From CAVUDO01 sp963740255 (GTDB taxonomy: Bacteria > Actinomycetota > Actinomycetes > Mycobacteriales > Cryptosporangiaceae), in contig CAVUDO010000002.1 of assembly GCA_963740255.1 (NCBI GenBank), positions 496,001-560,000 on the forward strand: DNA of 64,000 nt. The letters are read 5' to 3'. Position 1 is the first letter of the stretch, and every line of letters begins with the position of its first letter. A model generated the notes under the pieces. It searched no databases and was not told the origin of the DNA. It was given only the letters and a program-made list of their open reading frames with translations. The translations under genes were made by a program, and so were the position numbers. Of the stretch, positions 40,434 through 52,118 are shown one piece after another.

Positions 40434-40696
40434 TGCGCCGGCTGTTCTGGCTCGGGCTGGGCCTCGCGGCAGGCGCCGTGGTGGTGCGTCAACTCACCCG
40501 GGCAGCCCACTCCTACAGCCCGCGCGGACTGGCCGACACGGCCCGCGACTCGGTCACGGGCCTGCTCGACTCCGCCCGCGACTTCGTCGACGAGGCCCGG
40601 CTGGCGTCCGCGGAGCGGGAGCAGGAGCTGCTCTCCGCGCTCGCCGAGGGCGACGACCCGCACGGCGGCCACGGCGAGCGCCAGTCCCGGCACTGA
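40433..40696 (+). CDS. Small N-terminally anchored protein (DUF6167-like)
   Basis: 87 residues. Short hydrophobic N-terminus (LFWLGLGLAAGAVVVRQL), then YSPRGLADTARDSVTGLLDSARDFVDEARLASAEREQELL as a helical region, here cited as SPRGLADTARDSV and DFVDEARLASAERE. It sits between the DUF948 gene, overlapping by one base, and alaS. The arrangement and motif match a small actinobacterial family of unknown function. Confidence 0.75.
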   Translation: MRRLFWLGLGLAAGAVVVRQLTRAAHSYSPRGLADTARDSVTGLLDSARDFVDEARLASAEREQELLSALAEGDDPHGGHGERQSRH

Positions 40697-40786
40697 GCCC
40701 TGCGGCCGCCAGGAAGTACCGACCGGACCAGGCCACCTCGCGCTACTGACACGGTTACTGGGACGCGTCCCCGACCGGCCGGCGGG

Positions 40787-40792
40787 TAAGGT
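40787..40792 (+). promoter_or_regulatory. Possible -10 box of alaS
   Basis: TAAGGT, leaving a leader of roughly 160 bases before the alaS ATG. The leader shows no convincing Shine-Dalgarno site, no T-box and no open frame that I can support. Confidence 0.3.
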
Positions 40793-40958
40793 CGAGGCGC
40801 CGGCAACGTCCCCCGGCGCCTCCGCGAGGAAGCCGGTCCTGGGGGCAGCAGCTTCACCTGAGCGCCACCGCGGTCAGCCCACGGAGTGAGCCCCGTCTCT
40901 CGCGTGCGGCCGCGGCGTCGCCGGACCACACCGACCTCGACCTACGGACCCGCCTGAG

Positions 40959-43654
<2,696 letters not shown>

Positions 43655-43658
<4 letters not shown>

Positions 43659-44095
43659 AGCCAGGCGTCCGGCTGGGTGTGGACGTCGGCGCGGTGCGGG
43701 TCGGCGTCGCGGTCAGCGACGTCTCGGGCTTACTGGCGACGCCCCTGGTGACGTTGAGCCGGGACGTCGCCCGCGGTGGCGACCTGCGCGAACTCGCCGC
43801 ACTGGTCGACGAGCACGCGGCGGTCGAGGTGGTGGTGGGGTTGCCGCGGTCGCTGTCCGGAGCGGAGGGTAGGGCCGCCGTGGCCGCGCGCGAGTATGCC
43901 GGGCGGTTGGCAACGCGGATCACGCCGGTGCCCGTACGTCTGGCCGACGAGCGGCTGACTACGGTCATCGCCACCCGTACGCTGGCTGGCAGTGGCGTGC
44001 GCGGGAAGAAGCAGCGCGCGGTGGTCGACCAGGCCGCGGCGGTGCTGATCCTGCAGTCGTGGCTCGACAGGGAACGGAGCACTGAACGGCCGTGA
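43655..44095 (+). CDS. ruvX: Holliday junction resolvase-like RuvX (YqgF)
   Basis: 146 residues. RNase-H fold with the acidic start RLGVDVGAVRVGVAVSD, the central VVVGLPRSLSG and the C-terminal RLADERLTTVIATRTL and VDQAAAVLILQSWLD. In other bacteria YqgF processes 16S rRNA ends or recombination intermediates. The GTG overlaps the alaS stop (GTGA). The frame is open upstream within alaS but that part is not coding. Followed by mltG with a 4-base overlap. Confidence 0.94.
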
Positions 44096-45243
44096 GCGAC
44101 CTCGACATCGGCATTCCGTTCTCCGACACCCGGATGGCGCCGGGCCGGCACCGGCGACGCAAGCCGTCCGACCGCGGCGGCGGGCGGTCGTTCGTCGCAC
44201 TGACGATGGTGCTGGCGATCTTCGCCGTGCTGGTGCTCGGCGGCTGGTGGGCGTACGGCCAGGTGCGCGACCTCTTCACCGCGCCGGACTATCCGGGGCC
44301 CGGCAGCGGCACGGTGACCGTGCAGGTCGTCGACGGCAACAGCGCCACCGACATCGCGAACACGCTCTACCAGGCCGACGTGGTCAAGAGCGCCAAGGCC
44401 TTCGTCGACGCCGCGGAGGAGAACGCCGCGTCGACCGAACTGCAGGCCGGCGGTTATGTCCTGAAGAAGCAGATGAAGGCAGCCGACGCCCTCGCGCTGA
44501 TGCTCGACCGCTCCAGTCGGAACATCACGGCATTCACCGTGCCGGAGGGCAAGAGCGTCCTTCAGACGCTCGCGATCATCGCCGAGAAGACCGAACTGCC
44601 GCTGGGCGATCTCCAGGCTGCCGCCAGGAACACCGTCGCGCTCGGCGTGCCGGGGTGGGCACGTCCCAACTCGGCCAAGCCCCCGGTGCTCGAAGGCTTC
44701 CTCTTCCCGGCCACCTACGAGGTCGAGCCAGGCGACACGGCCGCGAAGGTGCTCGCGATGATGGTCGACAAGGCCAACCGGGTGTTGGCCGAGGACCAGT
44801 TCCTCGAGCGGGCGAAGAGCCTCAACCTCTCCCCGTGGGAGCTGCTCAAGGTCGCCTCCCTGCTGGAGAGCGAGGGCATCCAGGCCGACTTCGGCAAGAT
44901 CGCGCGGGTCGTCTACAACCGCCTGCAGCAGAACGTCGAACTGCGCTTCGACTCCACCACCCAGTACTGGCTGGAACTGACCGGCAAGGGCCGGAAGAAG
45001 ATCCTCTCCGGCGACGACCTCAAGAACCCCGCGAACAACTACAGCACGACGACCAACCAGGGCCTGCCGCCGACGCCGATCTCCAACCCCGGCAAGGTGG
45101 CGATGGACGCCGCGGTGAATCCGCCCGCGGGGGACTGGCTCTACTTCGTCGTGGTCGACAAGAGCGGCGCGTCGGCTTTCACCAACAACCTCGCCGAGCA
45201 CGAGGCGAACGTGCAACGGTGCAAGGCGATCGCCCGCTGCTGA
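44092..45243 (+). CDS. mltG: Endolytic murein transglycosylase MltG
   Basis: 383 residues. Cytoplasmic basic N-terminus (to about 37), one membrane helix (about 38-60, FVALTMVLAIFAVLVLGGWW), a LysM-like region, then the YceG/MltG catalytic domain with SLLESEGIQADFGKIARVVYNRL containing the catalytic Glu (cited as LLESEGIQADFGKIA), LRFDSTTQYWL and GLPPTPISNPGKVAMDA. It cuts nascent peptidoglycan and may set strand length. The GTG overlaps ruvX by 4 bases. Conserved next to aroE. Confidence 0.93.
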   Translation: MSDLDIGIPFSDTRMAPGRHRRRKPSDRGGGRSFVALTMVLAIFAVLVLGGWWAYGQVRDLFTAPDYPGPGSGTVTVQVVDGNSATDIANTLYQADVVKSAKAFVDAAEENAASTELQAGGYVLKKQMKAADALALMLDRSSRNITAFTVPEGKSVLQTLAIIAEKTELPLGDLQAAARNTVALGVPGWARPNSAKPPVLEGFLFPATYEVEPGDTAAKVLAMMVDKANRVLAEDQFLERAKSLNLSPWELLKVASLLESEGIQADFGKIARVVYNRLQQNVELRFDSTTQYWLELTGKGRKKILSGDDLKNPANNYSTTTNQGLPPTPISNPGKVAMDAAVNPPAGDWLYFVVVDKSGASAFTNNLAEHEANVQRCKAIARC

Positions 45244-45299
45244 CGCCTCCTGACGACTGACCGTCCACAGGCCTCCCGCATGCTCCGGCGGTGCCGCAC

Positions 45300-45305
45300 T
45301 AGGGT
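45300..45305 (+). promoter_or_regulatory. -10 box of aroE (leaderless)
   Basis: TAGGGT, 6 bases before the GTG at 45312. Confidence 0.5.
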
Positions 45306-45311
45306 GGTGCG

Positions 45312-46133
45312 GTGCCGACGCAGCCCCCCGGACGCCGCGCCGCCGTGCTCGGCAGGCCGATCCGGCACTCGCTCTCCCCGGCGTTGCACACGGCCGCGTA
45401 CACCGCGCTCGGGCTGCGGGGTTGGACGTATGACCGGGTCGAGTGCGGCGAGGACGGGCTGGCGGGTCACGTGGCCGGGCTGGGGCCGGAATGGGTCGGG
45501 CTCTCGCTCACCATGCCGCTCAAGCGGGTCGCGCTGGACGTGGCCACCGAGGTGAGCGATGCCGCGGCCGCGATCGGTGCGGCGAACACCCTCCTGCTCG
45601 ACGGCGCCCACCGACGGGCGGAGAACACCGATGCCCCGGGCATGGTCGACGCGCTTCGGGCGGCGGGCGTGGTCCGGCCGCAGCGGCCGGTACTGCTCGG
45701 TGCGGGCGGCACCGCGCAGGCGGCGTTGGCCGCGTCCACCGCGCTCACGCCGGCGCCGGTCACCGTGCTGGTCCGCGACCCCCGGCGGGCCACCGACCTC
45801 GTGGCCACCGCGGGACGGCTCGGCGTGACCGTCGACGTCCGGCCGCTCGACCAGGCGTCCGGGGTGCTCGCGGAGGCGGACCTGGTGGTCTCCACGGTTC
45901 CGCGGGGAGCGGCCGACCACCTCGCCGGCACCAGCTGGATGCCGGGCGTGGTCGTCCTGGACGTGGTGTACGACCCGTGGCCGACTCCGCTGGCCGCCGG
46001 TGCGGCCGCGGCGGGTTGCCAGGTGGTGTCCGGGCTGGAACTGCTGCTGCGCCAGGCGGCCCACCAGGTGAGGTTGATGACCGGCCGGCCGGCGCCGCTG
46101 CAGGCGATGCGGTCCGCGCTGGCGACCCGGTGA
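45312..46133 (+). CDS. aroE: Shikimate dehydrogenase
   Basis: 273 residues. Reduces 3-dehydroshikimate with NADPH. The substrate site GRPIRHSLSPALHTAAYTAL, the catalytic-lysine segment LTMPLKRVALDVA, RAENTDAPGMVDAL, nucleotide loop VLLGAGGTAQAALAA and VVLDVVYDPWPTPL are intact. The GTG at 45312 is supported by a TAGGGT box 6 bases upstream. Its stop overlaps the prepilin-peptidase gene. The other shikimate genes aroC-K-B-Q follow. Confidence 0.94.
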   Translation: MPTQPPGRRAAVLGRPIRHSLSPALHTAAYTALGLRGWTYDRVECGEDGLAGHVAGLGPEWVGLSLTMPLKRVALDVATEVSDAAAAIGAANTLLLDGAHRRAENTDAPGMVDALRAAGVVRPQRPVLLGAGGTAQAALAASTALTPAPVTVLVRDPRRATDLVATAGRLGVTVDVRPLDQASGVLAEADLVVSTVPRGAADHLAGTSWMPGVVVLDVVYDPWPTPLAAGAAAAGCQVVSGLELLLRQAAHQVRLMTGRPAPLQAMRSALATR

Positions 46134-46912
46134 CCGTGCCGCCGACCATGCCGCAGACCGTGCTGCTCGCGGCACTCGGCGCGGTCGCCGGGCTGCTGGT
46201 GGCGGGCGTTGTCGTCGCGGCACTGCACCGGTCGTCGGTCGCGTGGCCGCTGGGCCCGGCGTGCCCGCGGTGTGTGGAGCCCGGGCGTGGGGCCGGTCGG
46301 CGCGCTTCGGTGCTGCCGCGGGTGCGCTGCCCGGGGTGTGGATGGCCGCTCGGCTCACGGTTCCCGCTGGTGGAGCTCGCCACCGCCGCGGTCTTCGCGG
46401 CACTGGTCTGGCGGGTGGGGCTGACGGCGGCCGGGCCGGCGTATCTCTACCTCGGTGGCCTGGCCGTCGCGCTCGGTGCGGTCGACCTGGCCACCCACCG
46501 GCTTCCCGACGTCCTGACGCTGCCCGCCTACCCGGCGCTCGCGGCGCTGCTGGCCGTCGCGAGCGCGATCCTCGGCGACGGGGACGCCCTGCTGCGGGCC
46601 GGCCTCGGGGCACTGGCCTGCTTTGGGGCCTACTACCTGGTGGCGGTCCTGGCGCCGGACGCGATGGGGTTCGGGGACGTCAAGCTCGCCGGCGTGCTCG
46701 GTCTGGCGCTCGGCTGGGCGGGCTGGCCTGTCCTGGTAGCAGGGGTGTTCCTCGGATTCCTCTTCGGTGGCGTGGTGGCGCTGGGGTTGGTCGCGGTCCG
46801 GCGGGCCACCAGGCGGACCCGCATCCCGTTCGGCCCGTTCATGCTCGCTGGCGCGCTCACGGCTCTCGCGCTGTCCGAACGGATGCTCGTCCACCCGCTC
46901 ACCTCCGGGTGA
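46130..46912 (+). CDS. Prepilin peptidase (A24 family)
   Basis: 260 residues with about seven membrane helices. The N-terminal part holds the cysteine pairs CPRC and CPGCGWPLGSRFPLVEL, the zinc-like region of full-length prepilin peptidases. The two catalytic aspartates are in AVDLATHRLPDVLTLPAY and MGFGDVKLAG (GxGD-type motif). It should cleave type IV pilin-like or pseudopilin leaders. The GTG at 46130 overlaps aroE (GTGA); the open frame upstream over aroE is not part of it. No pilin gene is in the window. Confidence 0.9.
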   Translation: MTVPPTMPQTVLLAALGAVAGLLVAGVVVAALHRSSVAWPLGPACPRCVEPGRGAGRRASVLPRVRCPGCGWPLGSRFPLVELATAAVFAALVWRVGLTAAGPAYLYLGGLAVALGAVDLATHRLPDVLTLPAYPALAALLAVASAILGDGDALLRAGLGALACFGAYYLVAVLAPDAMGFGDVKLAGVLGLALGWAGWPVLVAGVFLGFLFGGVVALGLVAVRRATRRTRIPFGPFMLAGALTALALSERMLVHPLTSG

Positions 46913-47009
46913 GCCCGCCGGCGATCTCCCCAGGCTGAGCCCGCCGGCCACGTCCGAGGCGGCCGCCACATGCGGCGTGCGCATCGCCGGACCGGCGCGT
47001 CGCGCGTGA

Positions 47010-47015
47010 CAGACT
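47010..47015 (+). promoter_or_regulatory. -10 box of aroC (leaderless)
   Basis: CAGACT, 7 bases before the ATG at 47023. Confidence 0.5.
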
Positions 47016-47022
47016 CGTCGCC

Positions 47023-48201
47023 ATGCTGCGCTGGATGACTGCCGGGGAGTCCCACGGCCCCGCCCTCGTCGCGACCCTGGAAGGTCTGCCGGCCGGGATC
47101 GCCGTCACCACCACCTCGATCGCCGACCAGTTGGCCCGCCGTCGCCTCGGTTACGGCCGGGGTGCCCGGATGAGTTTCGAACGCGACGAGGTGGAGATCC
47201 TCGGCGGCCTCCGGCACGGCCTCACCCTGGGCAGCCCGTTCGCCGTCCGGATCGGCAACACCGAGTGGCCGAAGTGGCGGGTCGCGATGGCCGTCGACCC
47301 GGTGGACGAGAACGAGCTCGCCGGCCTGGCCCGCAACGCTCCGCTCACCCGCCCCCGTCCGGGACACGCCGACCTCGCCGGCATGCAGAAGTACGGGTTC
47401 GACGACGCCCGGCCGGTGTTGGAACGGGCCAGCGCCCGGGAGACCGCGGCCCGGGTGGCGCTAGGCACGGTCGCCCAGGCGCTGTTGGCCCAGGCGCTCG
47501 GCGTCCAGGTGGTCAGTCACGTGGTCGAACTCGGTCCGGTCGCCGCCGGGCCAGAGGTGCTGCCGACGCCTTCGGGCCGGGAGGCGATCGACGCCGACCC
47601 GATGCGGTGTGCCGACCCGGAGGTGTCAGCCCGGATGGTGGCCGAGGTCGACGCGGCCAAGGAGGACGCCGACACCCTCGGCGGCGTGGTCGAGGTGCTG
47701 GCCTACGGGCTGCCGCCGGGACTGGGCAGCCACGTCCACTGGGACCGCAAGCTCGACGCCCGGATCGCCGCCGCGATGGTCAGCATCCAGGCCGTGAAGG
47801 GCGTGGAGATCGGGGACGCGTTCATCCAGGCCCGCAGCCGCGGCTCGCAGGCGCACGACGAAATGGTTCCCACCTCCGACGGCGTGAGGCGGCTGACCGG
47901 GCGCGCCGGGGGGATCGAAGGGGGCATGACCACCGGCGAAGTGCTCCGGGTCCGGGCGGCGATGAAGCCGATCTCCACGCTTTCCCGGGCGCTGTCCACG
48001 GTGGACGTCCGCACCGGCGAGCCGGCGAAGGCCATTGCGCAGCGCAGCGACGTGTGCGCGGTGCCGGCGGCCGCGGTGGTCGCCGAGGCGATGCTCGCGC
48101 TGGTCCTCGCCGACGCGGCGATGGAGAAGTTCGGAGGGGACTCGGTGGCCGAGACCCGTCGCAACGCCGACGCGTACCGGGCGGCACTGGTCATCGCCTG
48201 A
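47023..48201 (+). CDS. aroC: Chorismate synthase
   Basis: 392 residues. FMN-dependent trans-elimination of phosphate from EPSP to chorismate. MLRWMTAGESHGPALVATLEG, RRRLGYGRGARM, RPRPGHADLAGMQKYGF, ERASARETAARVALG, SRGSQAHDE and GRAGGIEGGMTTGEVLRVRAAMKP (landmarks GGIEGGMTTGE and RAAMKPISTL) are all present. Starts a shikimate cluster aroC-K-B-Q; probably leaderless. Confidence 0.97.
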   Translation: MLRWMTAGESHGPALVATLEGLPAGIAVTTTSIADQLARRRLGYGRGARMSFERDEVEILGGLRHGLTLGSPFAVRIGNTEWPKWRVAMAVDPVDENELAGLARNAPLTRPRPGHADLAGMQKYGFDDARPVLERASARETAARVALGTVAQALLAQALGVQVVSHVVELGPVAAGPEVLPTPSGREAIDADPMRCADPEVSARMVAEVDAAKEDADTLGGVVEVLAYGLPPGLGSHVHWDRKLDARIAAAMVSIQAVKGVEIGDAFIQARSRGSQAHDEMVPTSDGVRRLTGRAGGIEGGMTTGEVLRVRAAMKPISTLSRALSTVDVRTGEPAKAIAQRSDVCAVPAAAVVAEAMLALVLADAAMEKFGGDSVAETRRNADAYRAALVIA

Positions 48202-48255
48202 CGGGCGCGCGTCGGGCCGCGTGGCGGGGCGGCCGGCCGCGAACGGTCCGCCGAC

Positions 48256-48261
48256 TAGAGT
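48256..48261 (+). promoter_or_regulatory. -10 box of aroK-aroB-aroQ
   Basis: TAGAGT, about 40 bases before the aroK GTG, with a TAGGTG weak ribosome site between them. Confidence 0.45.
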
Positions 48262-48300
48262 GGGTCCCGCCCGATTTCCGCTGCTCCGAGTAGGTGATCC

Positions 48301-48828
48301 GTGCCGGTGCCCAGCCCTGCCGTCGTGCTGGTCGGACCGCCCGGCGCCGGCAAGACGACCGTCGGGCGGCTGTTGGCCGACCGGCTCGGGCTGGCGTTCC
48401 GCGACGTCGACGAGGACGTCGAGACGCAGGCGGGCAAGTCGATCAGCGACCTCTTCGTCACCGACGGCGAGGAGGCGTTCCGGGCGTTGGAGGCCGCCGC
48501 GGTCGAACGGGCGCTGGCCGAGCACGCAGGGGTGCTCGCCCTCGGCGGCGGTGCGGTCCTCTCGGCGGCCACCCGCGAACGGCTGCGCGGTCACACCGTC
48601 GTGCATCTGCGGGTCGGGCTGTCGGCAGCGGTGGACCGGGTGGGGCTGGCCAAGGACCGGCCGGTGCTCGCGCTCAACCCGCGCGCGACGCTGCGGTTCC
48701 TGCTGGCGGCCCGCCTGCCGCTCTACGAGGAGGTCGCCACCGTCGCGGTGGACACGGACGGGCGGGCGCCGGACGAGATCGCCGCCGAGGTGTCCGCCCA
48801 GCTGGCCGGGGTGGACGTCCGTGAGTGA
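48301..48828 (+). CDS. aroK: Shikimate kinase
   Basis: 175 residues. Phosphorylates shikimate with ATP. Walker A VLVGPPGAGKTTVGRLLA, the shikimate-binding RDVDEDVETQAGKSISDLF, LALGGGAVLS and the lid-region KDRPVLALNPRATLRFLL are intact. The GTG start follows a TAGAGT promoter. The stop overlaps the aroB start by 8 bases, implying coupling. Confidence 0.95.
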   Translation: MPVPSPAVVLVGPPGAGKTTVGRLLADRLGLAFRDVDEDVETQAGKSISDLFVTDGEEAFRALEAAAVERALAEHAGVLALGGGAVLSAATRERLRGHTVVHLRVGLSAAVDRVGLAKDRPVLALNPRATLRFLLAARLPLYEEVATVAVDTDGRAPDEIAAEVSAQLAGVDVRE

Positions 48829-49942
48829 CGCCACACGTATCCCGGTCGGTGCCGGGCCGGGCGGCTACGAGGTCGTGGTCGGTGCCGGCGTGCTGCCCGA
48901 GCTGCCCGCTCTGGTCGCCGGCGCCCGGCGGGTGGCGATCCTGTACGCGCCCGCGCTGCGGCACGTGGCCGACGACCTCGGTGGTGCGCTGCGGTCGCAG
49001 GGGTTCCGCACGTCGGAGATTCCGCTGCCGGACGCCGAGGACGCCAAGACGATCGACGTCGCCGCGTCCTGCTGGGACACCCTCGGCCGGGACGGCTTCA
49101 CCCGCACCGACGCCGTGGTCGGGTTGGGCGGGGGAGCGGTCACCGACCTCGCGGGCTTCGTCGCCGCGTGCTGGCTCCGCGGCGTACGGGTCGTCCAGGT
49201 GCCCACGACGCTGCTCGCCATGGTCGACGCCGCGGTCGGCGGCAAGACTGGGGTGAACACCGCGGCCGGCAAGAACCTGGTCGGCGCGTTCCACCCGCCG
49301 GGCGGCGTGCTCTGCGACCTCACCTTGCTGGACACCCTGCCGCGCGAGGAGCTCGTGGCCGGCATGGCCGAGGTGGTCAAGGCCGGCTTCATCGCCGACC
49401 CGGCGATCCTCGACGCGATCGAGGCCCACGCCGGTGCGGCCACCGACCCGGCCTCGCCGGCCTTCCGGGACCTGGTGGAACGGTCGATCGCGGTGAAGGC
49501 CCGGGTGGTCTCGGCCGACCTCCGCGAGGCCGGGCTCCGGGAGATCCTGAACTACGGCCACACCCTCGGCCACGCGATCGAGCGGCGCGAACGGTACCGG
49601 TGGCGGCACGGCGCCGCGGTGAGCGTGGGGCTGGCCTACGCCGCCGCCCTGGGCCGCCTGGCCGGCCGCCTCGACGACGCCACCGCGGCCCGGCACACCG
49701 CGGTGCTCGACGCACTCGGGCTGCCGACCACCTACCCGGCCGAGGCGTGGCCGGCCCTGCTGGAGGCGATGCGGGTGGACAAGAAGTCGCGCGGCGACCG
49801 GCTCCGGTTCGTCGTCCTGGACGGCCTGGCCCAGCCGGGCGTGCTGACGGATCCGGACCCTGATCTGCTGGTCGCGGCGTACGCCGCGGTGTCCGGGGAG
49901 GCCGCCGGTGCGGTCGCCGGCCCGAGGGGGGCACCGCGGTGA
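48821..49942 (+). CDS. aroB: 3-Dehydroquinate synthase
   Basis: 373 residues. NAD- and zinc-dependent conversion of DAHP to dehydroquinate. GLGGGAVTDLAGFVAACWLRG, VPTTLLAMVDAAVGGKTGVN, GKNLVGAFHPPGGVLCDL, LNYGHTLGHAIER (zinc His), WRHGAAVSVGLAYA and MRVDKKSRGDRLRFV are all visible. The GTG at 48821 gives VSDATRIPVGAG and overlaps aroK by 8 bases. The frame is open upstream but not coding. Overlaps aroQ by 4 bases. Confidence 0.96.
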   Translation: MSDATRIPVGAGPGGYEVVVGAGVLPELPALVAGARRVAILYAPALRHVADDLGGALRSQGFRTSEIPLPDAEDAKTIDVAASCWDTLGRDGFTRTDAVVGLGGGAVTDLAGFVAACWLRGVRVVQVPTTLLAMVDAAVGGKTGVNTAAGKNLVGAFHPPGGVLCDLTLLDTLPREELVAGMAEVVKAGFIADPAILDAIEAHAGAATDPASPAFRDLVERSIAVKARVVSADLREAGLREILNYGHTLGHAIERRERYRWRHGAAVSVGLAYAAALGRLAGRLDDATAARHTAVLDALGLPTTYPAEAWPALLEAMRVDKKSRGDRLRFVVLDGLAQPGVLTDPDPDLLVAAYAAVSGEAAGAVAGPRGAPR

Positions 49943-50385
49943 AGGTGTACGTCCTCAATGGTCCGAACCTCGGCCGGCTCGGTACCCGCGAGCCCGAGGT
50001 GTACGGCACCACGAGCTACCTCGACCTGGTGGCGCTCTGTGAGCGGACCGGCGCCGAGGTCGGCATCGAGGTGGACGTCCGGCAGACCGACACCGAGCAC
50101 GAACTGCTCGGCTGGCTGCACACCGCCGCAGACGAAAGCGCCCCGGTGGTGCTCAACGCCGGCGCGTGGACGCACTACTCGGTGGCCGTCCGGGACGCCT
50201 GTGCGCAGCTCACGGCGCCGCTGGTGGAGGTGCACATCTCCAACATCCACACCCGGGAGGCGTTCCGGCACCACTCGCTGATCTCGGCGGTGGCCTCGGG
50301 GGTGATCGTCGGGCTGGGCGTCGACGGCTACCGGCTGGCCCTCCTGCACCTCGCCGAGGCGGGGCGGTCGGGCCGCTCCGGGTAG
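49939..50385 (+). CDS. aroQ: Type II 3-dehydroquinate dehydratase
   Basis: 148 residues. A dodecameric flavodoxin-like enzyme. KVYVLNGPNLGRLGTREPEVYGT contains the catalytic loop Arg and Tyr (cited as LNGPNLGRLGTREPEVYG). VLNAGAWTHYSVAVRDA, VEVHISNIHTREAFRHHS with the catalytic His, and SGVIVGLGVDGYRLAL follow. The GTG overlaps the aroB stop. The gene's TAG stop codon is also the first half of the efp -10 box. Confidence 0.96.
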   Translation: MKVYVLNGPNLGRLGTREPEVYGTTSYLDLVALCERTGAEVGIEVDVRQTDTEHELLGWLHTAADESAPVVLNAGAWTHYSVAVRDACAQLTAPLVEVHISNIHTREAFRHHSLISAVASGVIVGLGVDGYRLALLHLAEAGRSGRSG

Positions 50386-50388
50386 ACT
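50383..50388 (+). promoter_or_regulatory. -10 box of efp overlapping the aroQ stop codon
   Basis: TAGACT; its first three bases are the aroQ stop codon. The leader to the efp ATG is about 97 bases. Confidence 0.45.
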
Positions 50389-50491
50389 CGGCCCCGATCT
50401 GGCCCGCGGCACGCATGCCGCCCGGGCGCTCCCAAGACCATCCGCCGGTCGCCTCCGCGTGCCGGCTGACCAGGAGACGAAGAATCCGCGC

Positions 50492-51056
50492 ATGGCGACC
50501 ACCAACGACCTGAAGAACGGCATGGTCCTCAACCTCGACGGCCAGCTGTGGGACGTCGTGGAGTTCCAGCACGTCAAGCCTGGCAAGGGCGGCGCGTTCG
50601 TGCGGACCACGCTCAAGCACGTGCTGACCGGAAAGGTCGTCGACAAGACGTTCAACGCCGGCACCAAGGTCGAGACCGCCAACGTCGACAAGCGCACCAT
50701 GCAGTACCTCTACAAGGACGGCGACGAGTTCGTGTTCATGGACCTGGACACCTACGACCAGCTGCACGTGCCGGCGGCCACCGTCGGCGACCGCGGCCGA
50801 CTACCTGCTGCCCGAGGCCGAGGCGACCATCGCCTGGCACGAGGCGTGCGCGCTCTACGTCGAGCTGCCGACCTCGGTGGAGATCGTGGTGGAGCACACC
50901 GAGCCGGGCCTGCAGGGCGACCGCTCCACCGGCGGCACCAAGCCGGCCACGCTGGAGACCGGCGCGACCATCCAGGTGCCGCTGTTCATCACCACCGGCG
51001 AGAAGATGAAGGTCGACACCCGCGACGGCCGGTACCTCGGCCGGGTCAACAGCTGA
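50492..51056 (+). CDS. efp: Translation elongation factor P (frameshifted in this sequence)
   Basis: 187 residues after repair. The KOW-like domain MATTNDLKNGMVLNLDGQLW with KPGKGGAFVRTTLKHVLTGK carries the tip lysine that stimulates peptide-bond formation at polyproline. QYLYKDGDEFVFMDLDTYDQ follows. At about 50791 one extra C (GACCGCGGCC instead of GACGCGGCC) shifts the frame. The OB domains then read correctly as ADYLLPEAEATIAWHEACAL, VEIVVEHTEPGLQGDRST and TGEKMKVDTRDGRYLGRV to the stop at 51056. A sequence error is much more likely than a lost gene. The ATG is chosen by homology. Confidence 0.9.
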
Positions 51057-51059
51057 CTC

Positions 51060-51550
51060 GTGACCACACCCGACGGAAACCCCCAGGCCGCTCGCGGCCG
51101 CACCCCCGAGGCCCCGCACGAGCGTGACCCCGACCGGCGTTCGGCCCGGCGCAAGGCGCGCAAGCGCGCGCTGGACATCCTCTTCGAGGCCGACCTGCGC
51201 GGCACCGAGGCGCTGGCCACCGCACGCGACCGGCTGGCCCAGTCCGATCCGCCTGTGCCGGAGTACGCGGTGACCCTGGTCGAGGGCGTCACCGCGCGGC
51301 GGGCCAGGATCGACGAGCTGCTGGCCACCTACGCCGAGGGCTGGACACTGGATCGGATGCCGCCGGTCGACCGCAACCTGCCTGCGCATCGCGTCCTTCG
51401 AACTACTCTGGCGCGACGACGTCGCCGGACGCGGTCGCCATCGACGAAGCCGTGGCGCTCGCCCAGGAACTCTCCACCGACGAGTCACCACGCTTCGTCA
51501 ACGGCCTCCTCGGCCGACTCCAACTCCTGAAGGCGGAGTTGGCGACCTGA
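51060..51550 (+). CDS. nusB: Transcription antitermination factor NusB (two frameshifts in this sequence)
   Basis: 161 residues after repair. SARRKARKRALDILFEADLRG is the NusB N-terminus, followed by VPEYAVTLVEGVTARRARID and WTLDRMPPVDRN. The duplication CTGCCTG near 51379-51387 adds four bases. LRIASFELLWRDDV then reads in a second frame, and one more extra base near 51430 leads to DAVAIDEAVALAQELSTDES and RFVNGLLGRL in a third frame, stop 51550. It binds boxA RNA with S10 in rRNA antitermination. It starts 3 bases after efp. Confidence 0.87.
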
Positions 51551-51641
51551 GATCAGCCGCCGCGTCGAGAGCCTGACCCAGCCGGCTCCCGACGTTGCGT
51601 CGAACGCGATCTCGGAAATTCCCTGAACGGGCCGCCCACCG

Positions 51642-52118
51642 CTAGGGACGCAACGGGGTGGTTACCAGCACGCCCAACTCGGTGAGGCGTTCGATGAGGC
51701 CCGCGGGGGAGAGGTCGAAGACGATGGCCAGGGTCCGCAGGTCGTCCGCCCGGATCGAGAGCACCCGGCCGTTGTAGTCGCCGCGCTGCTGCTGGATGCT
51801 GCGGGCAAACCGCTGGACGGCGGCCAGATCCTCGTTGGGCACCTGCTCCAGGCGCTCCAGGTCGATGACGACCTTGCTCGCGCCCTCGTGGCGGCCGGGG
51901 CCGTCACCGGGAAGCAGCTCGCCGATCGGCACCCGGTAGAACTGCGCGAGTTCGCTCAGGCGGGGGACGTTGACCGCGCGGTCGCCCCGCTCGTACGACC
52001 CGACGACGACGGCTTTCCATACCCCTCCGGACTTCTCCTCCACCCCCTGCAGCGACAGACCCTGCTGTTGCCGGATGGCGCGCAGGCGGGCGCCGAGAGC
52101 CTTGGCGTAGTCGGACAT
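51642..52118 (-). CDS. bldD: Developmental regulator BldD
   Basis: 158 residues. N-terminal XRE-type helix-turn-helix (MSDYAKALGARLRAIRQQQG, LSLQGVEEKSGGVWKAVVVG, about residues 7-68) and a C-terminal domain with the c-di-GMP signature RGD-X8-RXXD: RGDYNGRVLSIRADD, at residues 112-126. In Streptomyces tetrameric c-di-GMP makes BldD dimerise and repress sporulation genes; the same switch is inferred here. The ATG at 52118 follows a GGAGA site; an upstream in-frame start at 52175 has none. Convergent with nusB, divergent from pyrR. Its usual place between nusB and pyrR is conserved. Confidence 0.95.
   Translation of the reverse strand: MSDYAKALGARLRAIRQQQGLSLQGVEEKSGGVWKAVVVGSYERGDRAVNVPRLSELAQFYRVPIGELLPGDGPGRHEGASKVVIDLERLEQVPNEDLAAVQRFARSIQQQRGDYNGRVLSIRADDLRTLAIVFDLSPAGLIERLTELGVLVTTPLRP

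Noticed and set aside
40800..40958. T-box or other riboswitch in the alaS leader
   Set aside because: No specifier loop, no T-box sequence and no terminator pairing could be found.
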